From Hirudinaria manillensis (taxonomy: Eukaryota > Annelida > Clitellata > Hirudinida > Hirudinidae), in NCBI GenBank assembly GCA_034509925.1, contig CM067532.1, positions 4,668,142-4,732,141 of the forward strand: DNA of 64,000 nt. The letters run 5' to 3'. Under the pieces are notes generated by a model that did no database searches, was not told the DNA's origin, and saw nothing but the letters and a program-made list of their open reading frames with translations. How positions within the stretch are numbered: the stretch's first letter is position 1; the number at the start of each line of letters is the position of its first letter. Positions 1-15,527 of this stretch are shown here, piece after piece. The position numbers were made by a program, and so were the translations under genes.

Positions 1-32
1 GAGAACAGATTTAGAACATTTATGTTTTCCAG

Positions 33-3288
<3,256 letters not shown>

Positions 3289-4275
3289 AAATTTTTGAGC
3301 TGTCTTTTGAATGTTGTTCCTGCATGCTTATTAGCCTTGATCTGTTGCTATTTATATCTACAGCCTTCACATATATTCTAAATGTTGTTAATCACGGACA
3401 ATCTCAGCTTGTTTTCATTTCTCATCGAGGATTATAATTCATTTCTCTCAGGCAAAATTGATTCGGATACGTTTGCCTAGAGTTCCGAGCGCGAGGTCCC
3501 TCGCGTGACTTTTAAAAAGCCATCTTCGGTCGCGGGAATGCGCATCCGCGTTTGCGGACGTAACGCTTTTAAAATTTTGTGCAATTTATTTTTATATCGT
3601 CTACTGCACATAACTGAATACTGTGCCTTTGTATGTACGAATTGCTCTTAGGACGAACTAAACATTGCGAAGGGAACTCTGTAATCCCACTGCCCGCTGT
3701 TCCCTGTGTCTATTTTCAGTTTTAATCATGATATTAATCCATGACGACGAGGTCCAACACCGTGGCTCGTGCGACAAACGCCCGTCGTCTCGAAAGTTTG
3801 CCATCTTTTTTGTATTAAAGATGCATAATGTTATTGTTATTTTTCTGCATTGTGCCACAATTTTTTGTGATGTTTTTAAACATTTTCTATTGGTGCGACG
3901 AGCGGATGTTGTTTAAATCGTGTCGAGGTGCATTTCTGTAGTCATCGTGTTTATCTGAAGTTGTCCAATTTGGAAAATGTGACGATTATTAATTTTATTG
4001 TAATTTTGTTTTTTTGTGGTGTCGACAGATCGAGTCGGTGCAGGGATGGGAGATTTCACTTTTGTTCGAACTTTTTTAATGTCTTATGTTTGTCCATGAA
4101 CTCTTGTAAAGTTTAAGAGTTTAGCTGATGATGAGCCTATGAGTTTAGTTGATCCTTTTAGTGACTTACCAAAGCTACAGTGAGTCTTTTCTGACTTTTG
4201 CGGGCTGTTTGCAAACGTGACGCATTGAGGAATCTGTTGAGCCGCAAATGCATTTCTTACTTTTCTTAACTTCTT
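3289..4275. other. PKA 3' UTR and intergenic sequence
   Basis: Downstream of the PKA stop. It includes a moderately GC-rich patch around 3480-3560 with several CG dinucleotides. Open frames at 3665-3916 and 3928-4116 have no recognisable domain or splice context. I see no gene here. Confidence 0.5.
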
Positions 4276-4596
4276 TTGAATTATCTCCACCAAAGCTGGC
4301 ATTTGGCACGAAAAGGGGAATTTCTGGAGCTGCCTGAGTTTAACTCCTGTTGGAAAGTGGCTATCAGCTGTGGCACAACTTTCAGGGTTCAGTTAAAATC
4401 TAAAGAAAGTTTTTGGAGGACTCTGCCAGGGCAAGTTTACCACAATGGTAAACGATATTCGACAATTATGGAGTTAAGGGAGGCGATAATTGAAGCCTCA
4501 GAAGATCTTACAAAGGAATGCCTGAACAAATTGGTGGCATCACCGAAGTCAGGGTGCGTTGAATCTTTTGAGAAACCACACATAAACAATAATTAA
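4276..4596 (+). pseudogene. Tc1/mariner-type transposase C-terminal relic
   Basis: A 106-codon open frame whose second half (LPGQVYHNGKRYSTIMELRE, then EASEDLTKECLNKLVAS) resembles the C-terminal tail of Tc1/Tc3-like DDE transposases, where a 'W..LP..VY..GK.Y.....L..AI' stretch precedes a 'LV.SM..RC.EVI' helix. The catalytic DDE part is not seen upstream, so this is a 5'-truncated copy. The match is from remembered family pattern, not alignment. Confidence 0.5.
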
Positions 4597-4955
4597 ATTG
4601 TTTCTGGTAATCAGCGTATGTTGACTGGTAAGTTGGCTGAGTATGATTTAATCTGGGACAATCGAGCAAACATTTGGTAACAAACTTCGTTTAGATATGC
4701 GGTTGCAGGTTGAGTGCTCATCTGATTAAGTGATGTTGTGTTCTGCTAAGCAGCTCAAACGACCATCCACGTAAAGTGCTAAACTTTCATTACATGTTGT
4801 AAAAGAGCCGGAATTTGAGGTATAAAACTGAGCCCGTCACAAAACATGTGGCGAAGTGCTAAAATTGCAATTCAGGTCACCAGATTGCAGTTCGATGAAC
4901 TCTAACTGGAGGTTAGCAGGGAAGATTTTTTTCGACAAAAAGGATTTGAATGATA

Positions 4956-5333
4956 CCCCAGCAAACACATCCCGGAGGGGCCCGCGAGGGCTGAATGCGG
5001 GTTGCCCGTTTTGCCCGCCATCAGCTAAACAATTTTGATGTTATTTAGTTTGAAAATTCTCGCTAAAGCAGTCGCTGGTTCAGAGGATATTATTTAACTT
5101 GAATGTGCTTAATAAATAACATTTGGAGCTATTTAAAGTGAGTTTTCACGAATTAACGTCTAAACAAAGGGGCGGAGTTACGCCTGGTGGAGTGCTGTCT
5201 TTCTAAAGCCGTACTCGGAAGAAAGGGCAGCCTGCACGGGTCCCTTGCGCCCCCCGCGGTCAAAACCTACGCGGGACCCGCGAATATGCCCGCCCGGGAC
5301 CCGCGTGGGCCCCCCTGGGGTGTGTTTGCTGGG
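4956..5333. mobile_element. GC-rich MITE with about 30-bp terminal inverted repeats and TA target duplication
   Basis: The left end at 4956 reads (C)CCCAGCAAACACA, then CCC, G-rich and GCCC blocks. The right end, to 5333, is its reverse complement over roughly 30 bp with a few mismatches. Both ends are flanked by TA (4954-4955 and 5334-5335), a TA target-site duplication. The interior is strongly GC-rich with repeated CCCGC/GCGGG words, in sharp contrast to the AT-rich surroundings, and has no plausible coding frame. It is therefore a non-autonomous DNA transposon of about 378 bp. TA duplication is compatible with Tc1/mariner-like or other TA-targeting families; I do not assign one. Confidence 0.85.
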
Positions 5334-6138
5334 TACGTGGTTCTGATAAATTATTTAATAAAAATATATTCATGATATTAACAAATGCATTTAAAGCTGT
5401 TTATCTAACAATGATGTTTTATAAGAAGAATAGAAGAAATGGCTATGAACTGGTGAATGAATATCAAACTCATATCAACATCCAAATAGTCATTCCAATT
5501 TAAATACAGTCATTGCATATCGATGATCAATTTTAACATTTAATCATTATAATTAAATATTTAAATATCTGGTTAGCAATAATGAAATTTTATAGGAATA
5601 AACAAAAAAATTATTTGCACAAACAAATCAGAAAATGACCTGTTGCGCCGCATTTAACAATAAATCTGATAAAAGCCACACAAAAAAGCTTCACGGGACA
5701 ATATTGGGTCACGTGCCGCGATTTTGGGGACACCTGGTATAAAATATGGAAACTGAAGTGAACATCCGGGATCTAAGTGACCAAAAGAAGGATGATTTTA
5801 TTGAGCAAAATTTACGATGGACAAGCAAAAACTAACGGATTAGGCTTGTAACAAATCTGTAAAGTAATAAACTTGTGAACTACACAACTGTGTGGTTCTA
5901 AAAACTGTATCCGCAATCATTTAAGTAGCGACAGCTGAGATGACCAAATACCTAACAAGTTTCATTACCTGCTTTTTCATTTACGAGCATGGGCCTACAG
6001 TCGTGACTGCAAATTACAAAATCCGCCTTGTTACGGTTCAGTAGTTCACGTCGAATGAAGTAAATTATAAGTTAGTCGAATTGAGTCGAAGAAGCTAGGC
6101 GTTTCATACTTAAATTTTATTTGTTCAAAATCGAAGCA
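5334..6138. other. Intergenic, upstream of the PAN-module gene
   Basis: AT-rich sequence with no recognisable coding exon, repeat array or RNA gene. It should hold the promoter of the gene starting at 6139, but I cannot identify the elements by eye. Confidence 0.5.
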
Positions 6139-9100
6139 ATGAAACTTACTGAGATTTTACTTTTATTCTTAACAAACGTATTCCGTCCGACACTTCAACA
6201 AAGTAATTTCATTTGGCCATAATTTTGTTTCATTAGGATTTCCATAAGTAGTTTGCCTATTTGTCTTAATAAATTTCTTACTATTTGTTAATATTATTAC
6301 TATTAGTCATATTATTAAATTATCCTTATTATTTTGCTATCATTTCAACTATTTAAAGGTAATTGTCCTACTTTTTTTCAATTTTCATGTTGAATGTTAG
6401 AAATGGAAATGTTGAAATATTATACAAAAACTATTCCAAGATTGTTGGACTCCCTACTTGAGCACTCAAAGCTATGGAGGTTCACCGATGCAGTCTGTGC
6501 CATCCTTGTCATCTTGTAAGACCATCTGCCAATCGACATCGGGATGTAAAGCTATTGAATGGCTTGAGACTTCACCAGGAATTAAATGTTTCCTCTTTTA
6601 TACTTCCGACCCTCCAACATTTACTGGAAGAAGCGGCATTGATCATTACATCAGTACATGCTGTAAGATATCTGTTACAAGTTTTACGAGGTTTTAGTAA
6701 TTTATGACGAATTCGATGAGAAAGTTGTCTGTCTTGCTTAAACAAATTCAAGTTAATGCTGCTATCGCATCGAATAACTGCTTTTTGCTGCATAATCGTG
6801 AACATATTACGATTTAAAGCCTGTAACTGGATAGCCTACATCGGAAAGAGAAGTTTTGGCGGAGTCTATCAAAGCCAAGCAACCGATTTGAACACGTGCA
6901 AGAATGCTTGTTACTACGACTCAACCTGCATGGCCATTGAATGGGTTTCTGGTGAAAGAAAATGCTACCTTTTTTCTAGTAATGCAATTCCAACCAGTGA
7001 CGCCGTTGGAATATCACATTATATTTTCCAGTGCGACCAAGGTCAAGGTACAACTTTAAGCCCTCCAGGTTAGGTTATTCAGTTTGTCAGATTAATATTA
7101 CTTGCTCCAACCAATTGAAATCGTTAATTTGTTTTCGATTTGTTTTTCATATTTGCGTTTGAGTTTTATAATTAGAATATATTTATAATAAGAATCAAAA
7201 TACACCAAAATTGTTCGAAAAAACAAAATTCATGTGTAATAATCAATGTGATCCATTGATTCGTATATTCTTCAAGAAAGTGCATCCCTCGGTCTTACCA
7301 TTTAATATATTAAAGAAGAGTGAGAAATATAAATACAATTTGTTATTTATTATACAATTGCTGCAGTTTTTGAGGAAGAAAGTAAAAACTATGCGCTGAG
7401 ATTGTCATTTTACAATTTTTGGATCACGAGAAACCCACCAGTTATGGATATTAACTCGTAATTTATAAGTTACTAACTTCGTTACCGTTTTATTAACTTT
7501 AAGTCATATTTTTAGCTGTAACTAGTTACTTTATTTTTGGGTTTTTTTCACTTTAACTGTAACTTTACTTAGTTTACATTTATGAGTAACATTGCCGATT
7601 GATGGGTAAGACAGCTCACAGGCGAGGATTTTTAGTACTTAACCTACTCAGAACCTACTCTACTTTCTGACTCTGGAAATCCATGGCAAACCCATAAAAC
7701 TTGTGTCTATGAGTTGTCTTATGCTTGTCACTTATCCAGGTTCCACTTTTCCATCGTAGGTAGGAAAATAGACACGTAATGTTTTTGTATGGAATAACAA
7801 TTCGTGAACGCAAATGCAATAGGCTGAATGACTGAAAAAATGAGCGAGTAAATAAGTATACTTGAAAAGCTTCAAAGCTTTAGTGATATTGACAAAACGT
7901 TAACATTCTGATTAAATGTTAGTAAAAGGAAAAATCTAAAAAGCATCTGCCGTACATAAATTAGCTAACGACATGAATGTCAATTTCAGGTTCTTGTTCT
8001 TGGGTTACTCAGAGCAACACGGGCAGGACTTCTGGCAACCTCCAAAATAATATCAACAACTTGGATGATTGCAAGTTTGTTTGTGTGCAAACCGACGGTT
8101 GCAAGTTGGGCTTTGATTGGAAAGGGAGCACAAATCAATGCTGGTTGTCAACAACAAGTGGTTCTTACAGCAATCCAGAATTGACTCATTACGACTACTC
8201 GTGCCGTACGGAAATAAATTGAATGTTTTCATTAATATCCATTGTGACTGTTATTAAGATAACGATAACCATTAATAATGATAGGCAGCTATTTAAGTAA
8301 GAACCTTTTGTGTTGAAGACTCATCCATAGTGACATGGACCGTCAATCAAAATCGGAATTCTCCAGGAGGTATTGTACAACCTACTGCACAATCTGTTGA
8401 TGATTGCAAAGCTATCTGCCGAGATATGGGCTTCTGCAGTTATGGCTTTGATTGGAATAATGTCGCTCCACTGGGACAGCAATGTTGGATATCAACTAAC
8501 TTCAATAACAAGAGTGCCAATAATGTCGATCATTATACTCCTCAACGTGGTATTTAAGAGTATTTTATTGAATTGTTTGCATTGAGGACTTTAGAATTTT
8601 AGTTACGTCAACGAATACAAAGTAATAATAAGGCTGTGTAACTATGTAAAGCGATCAACGTTTAATTTAATGTTTTCCTTGAATTTCACAATTTACACAC
8701 ATTACATTTATATACGTATACCTGATAAGCTTTTAATCATCTACAGGTCTCATGTCCACCTCAGGAGATGTATCAGGTTTGAACGATTTATGATGATCCA
8801 TCTCAATGCATTGATCAATTATTTTAAATTTAATCATAATTAATTTTCAGCATTAACTTTCTGTAATTTAAACAGGAATTCTTTTAAAATAATTGGTCTT
8901 AAATAATTCAGAATGCACGTGGTACTCCTACCCAAACAGTAACAGCCCCTTAGGCTTAGAAAAACGAAACATAACTACGTTGGCAGAATGCCAGAGAGAA
9001 TGCAGAATATCAAATTGTAAAGGCATCGATTGGGATCCAGAGGGATTTATTAAATGTTGGTTTTCTCGAATGGATATTGTTCTCATCAATGCTTTTCCAG

Positions 9101-9778
9101 GAGTGACCCATTTCAACTACTCGTGCCCAGGTAAGTTCATAAAATTAAATAATCAAGTGAATACTTTAGAGGGGAAACTATATTCGACCAGCTCCCTAAC
9201 GGGTAGTTAACATTTACACTTAGTTATCACGGATTAAACCTCATTACCCCTACTTCATTGAACGCATTTTAAAAATCACAGGGGGTCATAAGGCGATTTG
9301 CTTTAAAATCCTTGAATTGCATAAAATGAAGGTTCGAGATTTGCATAGGTGTTACATTTAGTGAATTGATTTAGAAGTTCATTAAACGAAAATATTTGTA
9401 TCAATGACCTCTCGTGCTTCAATTGCTAAAATATTGCAGGTGCGCCAACCACAACAACTCTCCCACGTCTCGTAACGAAACGTAAGTCCATTGTAACATT
9501 CTTCGACTAAAGATCAAAACTGATTACTTTATTTTCTAGTTGGGCCCGACTGCGATTACATCATGTACGTCAACAGCGGATCTGTAGGAGGCCAGGTAAC
9601 AACGCAGCCAACTATTGATGAATGCAGGAATCAATGTACGGTTCGACAGAACTGTAAGGCCTTTGAATGGAGAGGTTCACCACCAAACAACTGCGTCTTT
9701 TACGATACGTCAAACCCCCCTGTCAACAATGGCAATGCTATTGGATACACATACTACCTCTTCAGAAAGTGCCCGTGA
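6139..9778 (+). CDS. Secreted protein with six PAN/apple-like modules
   Basis: Exons 6139-6202 (signal peptide starting MKLTEILLLFLTN), 6441-6662, 6820-7047, 7990-8205, 8331-8546, 8912-9130, 9440-9481 and 9540-9778 join to about 481 aa. Each long exon encodes one module of 72-79 aa with the same plan: C-W near the start, a D/S-C-K-x-x-C pair, a C-K-x-x-(E/D)-W core, C-(Y/F/W)-(L/I)-(F/S), and a closing H-Y/F...C. That is the six-cysteine layout of PAN/apple domains, which bind proteins or sugars outside the cell. The 42-bp exon adds a Thr-rich linker (APTTTTLPRLV). All introns are phase 1, so modules could be duplicated or skipped in frame. No membrane segment or GPI signal is seen. Modules 3 and 4 have F-D-W instead of I-E-W. 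Function unknown; PAN naming is inferred from cysteine pattern. Confidence 0.8.
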
Positions 9779-9915
9779 ATCACGCAGATGATAGTAAATT
9801 CATGGACTGAAAACATGTCTAAAAATTAAATGAAAAATTATATTTAATTTTTTAAATAGCATTCCAAACTGCTAATTCTAATAGTTTAATACAATTAGCG
9901 AATAATTGACAACGG

Positions 9916-9921
9916 AATAAA
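9916..9921 (+). terminator. Polyadenylation signal AATAAA
   Basis: Canonical AATAAA about 138 nt after the stop codon of the PAN-module gene; its likely 3' processing signal. Confidence 0.6.
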
Positions 9922-10893
9922 GATTAAAAGGGTAATATCGCACCAAATTAACCGGCTCTCCCTATCTGTTTATTTCAGCAGCCTGTTTTTGATTATAATA
10001 GTCGTGCATGAACACTCCTATCACGATGTTACACTGATCAAAAGTATTGCATCCCAACTTTTCAAATCCCCTGCAAGATCCCTAACTAACCAGAAACGAA
10101 GCAGACGCAAGTCATCTCCCAAACGAATAACTTTTCGCACCTAATGGCAAATCACCATGAAATTAAGAATATTATTCATGGATTAAACATGCAGATCTAA
10201 TATAACCAGATCTCGTTATCTCTCGACGAAAAGCAGATTTACCACTACAATAAACACTCTTTTTGGAAGAAATTGGTTTAAGCTATCACTATACCATAAC
10301 CACAACTCATCACACTCTTCTAACAGAGTAGGAATATTCTTCGTCAGCCTATATTAATTATTTAGGCTAGGAAAAATGTCTTATCATTTAAGACATTTTA
10401 AAGTGATACAAATAAATAGCATTTTCTAAAGGAATTCTCCAATAGTCACTTCAGTGCCTAATATTTAGCATAAAATGGTAATTTTTTTCCACAAATGACT
10501 AGAAGAATTAGTGAACAAATTCATAAAATGGAAACATAGGAAAGCATACATCGAGTGTGACGCACATACACACACATCATCACCTGCAACAACAGAACAA
10601 CACTATTCCACTTGTTAAAAAAAGCAAAACAATTTGAGCTTGAAATCGTTGTGGAAAATATCATGAGGGAAGATGTGTTAACATTGTTACCATGTGAAAA
10701 GCATTACAGCATTCTACCAGGCATGCTTTCATAAAATATCAATCAATGAATGAATTCTATATAAAGAAGCAAGTGATGAGACAAACAAGTCATGGTGAAT
10801 GGCATGAAATGTTATCATCCTTCTAGAATGAACTAAGAACCAGAACTTTTGATTGCAAGTGGGTAGTTTTCAAAGAACCGTGATGCCGAGAGA
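9922..10893. other. Intergenic between convergent genes
   Basis: Lies between the PAN-module gene (+) and the DNAJB6-like gene (-). No coding exon is recognised. It includes one copy (about 10569-10607) of a 38-bp dispersed repeat that recurs at about 11429-11468. Confidence 0.5.
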
Positions 10894-11468
10894 TTAATAA
10901 GTCAGTGGCTGCACGACACCATTTACTGTCTTGCTCTTCATCACCCCATCCTCTTCAACCAGCACCGTTTCTGAGCCATTCTCTACAATCCTGTACCGCC
11001 ACAACAACAGAGTGTTAAACATGCATGTATCAACCTAATGATGACAATCAAACTATCGAAATTCTTCACCTTTTGGTGACAACCTTCTTGCCATTTATGT
11101 ATCTCGTTGAAGTCGAGGTCGATCTGAAATTCCCTGGCGAACCGGACATGGAAGAGAAGGACATCATTCCGCTGGAACAATTCGACCAACAATTCATTTG
11201 AAACTTTATCATATAAATTTAACAAAATATAACAAAATATCCGAATACCCAGTGAATCCATTAAATAGACCCGAGAAAGGATCCGATCTCGATTGGTTTC
11301 TGTTCGTCGGGAGCTGTTGCAAATTTCCTGCCGAGTGGTCCCTCATTCTGCTGCTTTAAAACGTATTTGTTTTTAAATAGACAAAATTAAATCAAAGTCT
11401 TTGATCATCATCTTTGATGATGTAAGACACACACACATCATCACCTGCAACAACAGAAACACTATTCC
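10569..11468. repeat. Dispersed direct repeat pair flanking the DNAJB6 3' exons
   Basis: The words CACACACATCATCACC, TGCAACAACAGAA and ACACTATTCC occur in the same order at about 10569-10607 and 11429-11468, about 860 bp apart, with a 2-bp length difference. The pair brackets the last three exons of the DNAJB6-like gene. Confidence 0.8.
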
Positions 11469-13632
11469 TAAATTCTCGATGACACAAACATTTCTCATTC
11501 CTAAGACATGATATTTATTTTATGAGCATTTCATTCAAAATATGAAAAACCCATTCCAAACAACTTATTTTAATTGATATTATTAAAAATTTTTTTTTAT
11601 AAATCTATGCAAAGTTGTATATCCTTCAAATATATCTATCCTAATCGAGTGAAGTCATGCAATTCAGAATAAGAATAACGTAATTTCACCATATTTCTTA
11701 CCATATATATATACACATATATATATACATTACTACTTACAACTCTTCATATTTTGTCAAACCTTCAAGTGGTTAATTAAGCAAATAATTAGCCAAATGG
11801 CTTTTTATGTTTACAAGTGATAAATCGATTAAGGTTTTGGACTGAGAGAAGGTGGGTGGCCCTTAGAATAATATGTTAATGTTGCAGTAGTAAATAAGTA
11901 TGTTTACAACAGATCAATAAATGCAATTTGTGCCTGCCAATGATATCTGTGATTCTAACAAAATTGGGTCGAATATCGTCTGTGCAATGACTTTTTCATA
12001 TCATTTGGCATCTATGATAAATTGTATTTGAAACATGAATTGAATTTTTTGAATTAACCTATTTAATGAAAGTAGAACTATATACATCAAAAATTAATTA
12101 GATTTATAACAGATTTATAACCTCTGTGCACTTGAATTGTGAGATTGCCTCAAAAAGCCACTGCTGAAATCAGGAAATGGATCCATCACAAATGAACTCC
12201 TCATCGATCCTTGAGACAATATTGGAACAATTTTGCCAATTAACCATTTTATCTTTTGTAAACAATTCTAAGGATTAACCATGAAATTCTAATATTTATT
12301 TATTTATTTAAGCTGAACATCTTTGCTTAAATTGTAATTGGTATCATAATGTCTCTTATCACGACAAGAAGTATCTATGGCATGGCAATATTCCACTTTA
12401 AAAAAGATGCCATACACACATTAAAGTAATAATAATACATAATTCATTTATAAATTCAAATAAAATTAAAAGGAACAAATTAAACAAGAACAAGGATTGA
12501 ATCAGATATCTCCATGCTCATATTTTCTTAATTTATGCTGAAGTTGACATAACCCAAATATAATTTATTGTTATAAATATAATATTTAATGGTTGGACAA
12601 CAGTATTATTTGAAATTTTAGTCTGAATAAGTTTGAAGTTAATGTCTATTTAATTAGTCCTGCCTTTAAAAATACCAAATGCAAGTTGTTATGACAAACT
12701 CGAAGCATAACAAATATTACTTAGAAACCTCACTTAAGGCCAATTTAATTAGCACCACCACTCACAGAAATGCACTGAGGGAATTAATATTAGCTTTAAA
12801 CGATGAAAGTGTTAATAAAAAAAACATTCATGGATCAGAAAGTAAATAACTAATTAATTAATTAATTTGGTGAGTAATCAAATTTAAATTTCAAACCCGA
12901 AGGACCAAAGAAATTCTCAAAAGGATCTCTTCCGCCAAAAAATTCCGCAAAAACTTCTTCAGGACTTCTAAAGCTAAAATGGAAGGAAGGTCCATGAAAA
13001 TGTCTGAAATGGAAATCTTTGCCTCCTCCTCCTGGAGTGTTGTTCAATCCATCTTTCCCATATTTGTCATACAAGCTTCGTTTTTCCTCTAGTAAAATTG
13101 AAAAATAAATTAAATTTTAAAATGACTTTTTATAATGAATACCACAATCACAGTAAACTAAGTATCATAAAAAATTTTCAAGCTGATTTTGAAAATACCT
13201 TCAAGCAAAGGAAAAATGAATACAGTTTCTAAAATGACCCACAAATTTGAAATATCCTTAAACTTTAAGGGAATTATTTAATTAACTGCACCAAACCACA
13301 GAGATTAAAATGTTATTTTAAACTAATTTTAAATCATCACGTTTATTAATTATTCTTAAGTGTAATTTAAGTAATTTTTGAAATGCTTACTATCTGATAG
13401 AACCTCATAGGCTTCAGAAATTTCTTTAAACTTCTTCTCAGCTTCTTCCTTGTTGTTTGGATTTTTATCTGGGTGCCATTTTAGAGCTAATTTCCTATAC
13501 CTATTACATAAAGAACTTTTGGATCAGATGTTCAAGTCATTCATTGAGCATTAATTTAACTAACGCTTTTTTGACATCAACAAGAGAAGCATTCCTTGGG
13601 AGTCCTAGAACTTGGTAATAGTCTTCAGACAT
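10894..13632 (-). CDS. DNAJB6: DNAJB6/DNAJB2-like Hsp40 co-chaperone
   Basis: J-domain protein that stimulates Hsp70 ATPase and suppresses aggregation. The start ([11 protein letters not shown]) is in exon 13565-13632. Exon 13391-13500 carries the HPD motif (ALKWHPDKN) and SEAYEVLSD. Exon 12862-13088 carries LYDKYGKDG, then the G/F-rich region ([13 protein letters not shown]). That exon reads on to a stop at 12862, giving a short form of about 130 aa. Further downstream, exons 11249-11347, 11070-11171 and 10894-10990 encode a Ser-rich segment ([17 protein letters not shown]) and then [16 protein letters not shown], the hallmark C-terminal block of DNAJB6/B2. Phases show that exon 12862-13088 cannot splice directly to 11347, so at least one exon between 11350 and 12860 was not found. 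A short and a long form, as known for mammalian DNAJB6, is my inference. Confidence 0.88.
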
Positions 13633-15527
13633 TTTACCTAATTTTCCTTAAGAAGACAGCCTCTTCAATATTAATTCTCGCTAATCACCCAAAACAAAAG
13701 CAAAATCAACATAGATTGATTCCCTTTATTCCCACTGAAACTTTTAACAGCATAAATCAAAATAAAAAATTATAACGCTAACAAATGACAAAGAACTTAT
13801 TAGAAAATGGTAGCAATGAAAACGTCGAGATAAAATGTTGATTAAGTGTCGCCAAACGTCAATAATTAATAATAAATAAAATGGCACATAATTGATGACG
13901 AACCTGGACTGGGCTCAATTGAAAAGAATAAGAAAGGTCCAAAATGAATCCGGCTACAACAACGAGAAGCACATAACGAAATTTCGTAATACTAAAAACA
14001 GGCCATTAGTTTCTTCCTGGACTTACAGCACAACAGACCCGCTCAATTGAGCCACCTACTCACAAATTTAATTTCACCAGAATAACTGAAGCCTACGATG
14101 ATCATTATTTGCTATTACTTAATAAATTAATTTAATCCATTTTATACCTGCATGTATTACAGAACACGTAATAAATATGTTTTATTCAATTCGATTCAAT
14201 AGTGCTCTCAGAGCTAATACTTTAAAGTTTAATTTTATTTACATTTTTAATTGCATCTTTTATATTTTTGTATTAAATGTTTATCTCAAAGATAATCTGA
14301 CGACGCGCTGGCGGCATAGAAAATTGAAGTTATGAGAGAATGAAATTGGTTATAATACAAATATAACTTATTAACATTCAGAAAAATATTGAAATTTAGC
14401 AGTGGACACTGGTAACAAAAAAAAAAGAATTAAAATACCAAGGGATAATGTGGTTAGTTGAAGCCAGGATGTGTGGTAAACACATGTAATATAATTTTCT
14501 TATTGCTAGCGCCACATGCTTTTAAATGTGTCTAATTGTTTTACCACAAATCAACGTGATTAAGTTTTCTATCAAAAAGTCAATAGGGGTTCTTGGTTTG
14601 GTTTTCAACATTTTATAAATGGTTAGGTTATTTAACTTTTTTTCTATGGGACGGTTTTGATGACTGGTTTCCCTTTCTTTTTGTCGCTTGCTCTTTGGAT
14701 AGCTAACATTCTCAGCATGCTGGATTTTGATCCAAAGCAGAAAAAAATCATGGAAATGGCCAGTGGCATAGACAGGATATTTGCCACCAAGGATAAAACG
14801 CCCATATTCGCCCTTGGTCCCCGGCTGCCCATCACTTAGCTAACTTGTTTCAAAAGTGATCATGACATATTGTTAAACCATTATAATTTAATTGCTGGTA
14901 AAGTATAGCCCTGGCTATCAAACAATATTAGTACTTTTGACGGAGGACATGCATCCAAATCTTCACTCTTACAAAGAGTACATACAATTAAATCGTTTAA
15001 CCAGTAGACCGTACGCAACATTACAATCCAGTCGACAACTGCTCATTGGCAAAAAAATCACTAATGCCGCTTTTGAACCCCTCGTTACTTCGATGGGGAT
15101 GGTGACCACGTAGATACGGTTGAGAAATACCGCAACATAATTAATAGCGGATTTATGAGGGATGATGTAAAGGTATACAAAAATTTTTGTATGCGTAGTG
15201 ACCGATCTAAGAAAAGATAGATTTAATCTTTAAAATTTTTATTTAACATTTTAAGTTAGCTGTGGGATCCCATTAGGATCGCCATAATCTCAGATAATCA
15301 ATGTTAATTAGTAGTTGATGACATCACTATATTTTAGTTATATTATTATGAATTCATTTAATTAAAAAACAAAATAAAATTTCTTAGAATTATTAGTAAA
15401 TTATGTATGAAATTAATATTACATTAATATTATTGATTACAACATTTAAGTATCGGAGTAATTTTTAAAAATAAACTTCTCACCTGTTTTTATTTTCAGG
15501 TAGAACCTGGAGTTCATAACAGTTGAT
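13633..15527. other. Divergent intergenic region between DNAJB6-like and IgLON-like genes
   Basis: Holds the start regions of two divergent genes. Apart from the unassigned frames listed separately at 14657-14839, I recognise nothing. The frame 14892-15113 has ordinary codons but no domain. Confidence 0.45.
14657..14839 (+). other. Unassigned open frame, possible exon
   Basis: Sixty codons that look protein-like: a hydrophobic stretch (FPFFLSLALWIANILSM), then a charged segment and a basic/proline end (ALGPRLPIT, stop). A membrane-anchored small protein or the last exon of an unseen gene are possible. The opposite strand is also open over 14644-14835. I recognise neither, and there is no clear splice partner. 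Confidence 0.2.

Noticed and set aside
4950..5340. GC-rich block considered as a CpG island or bacterial contamination
   Set aside because: Inverted repeats and flanking TA show it is a discrete mobile element within animal DNA.
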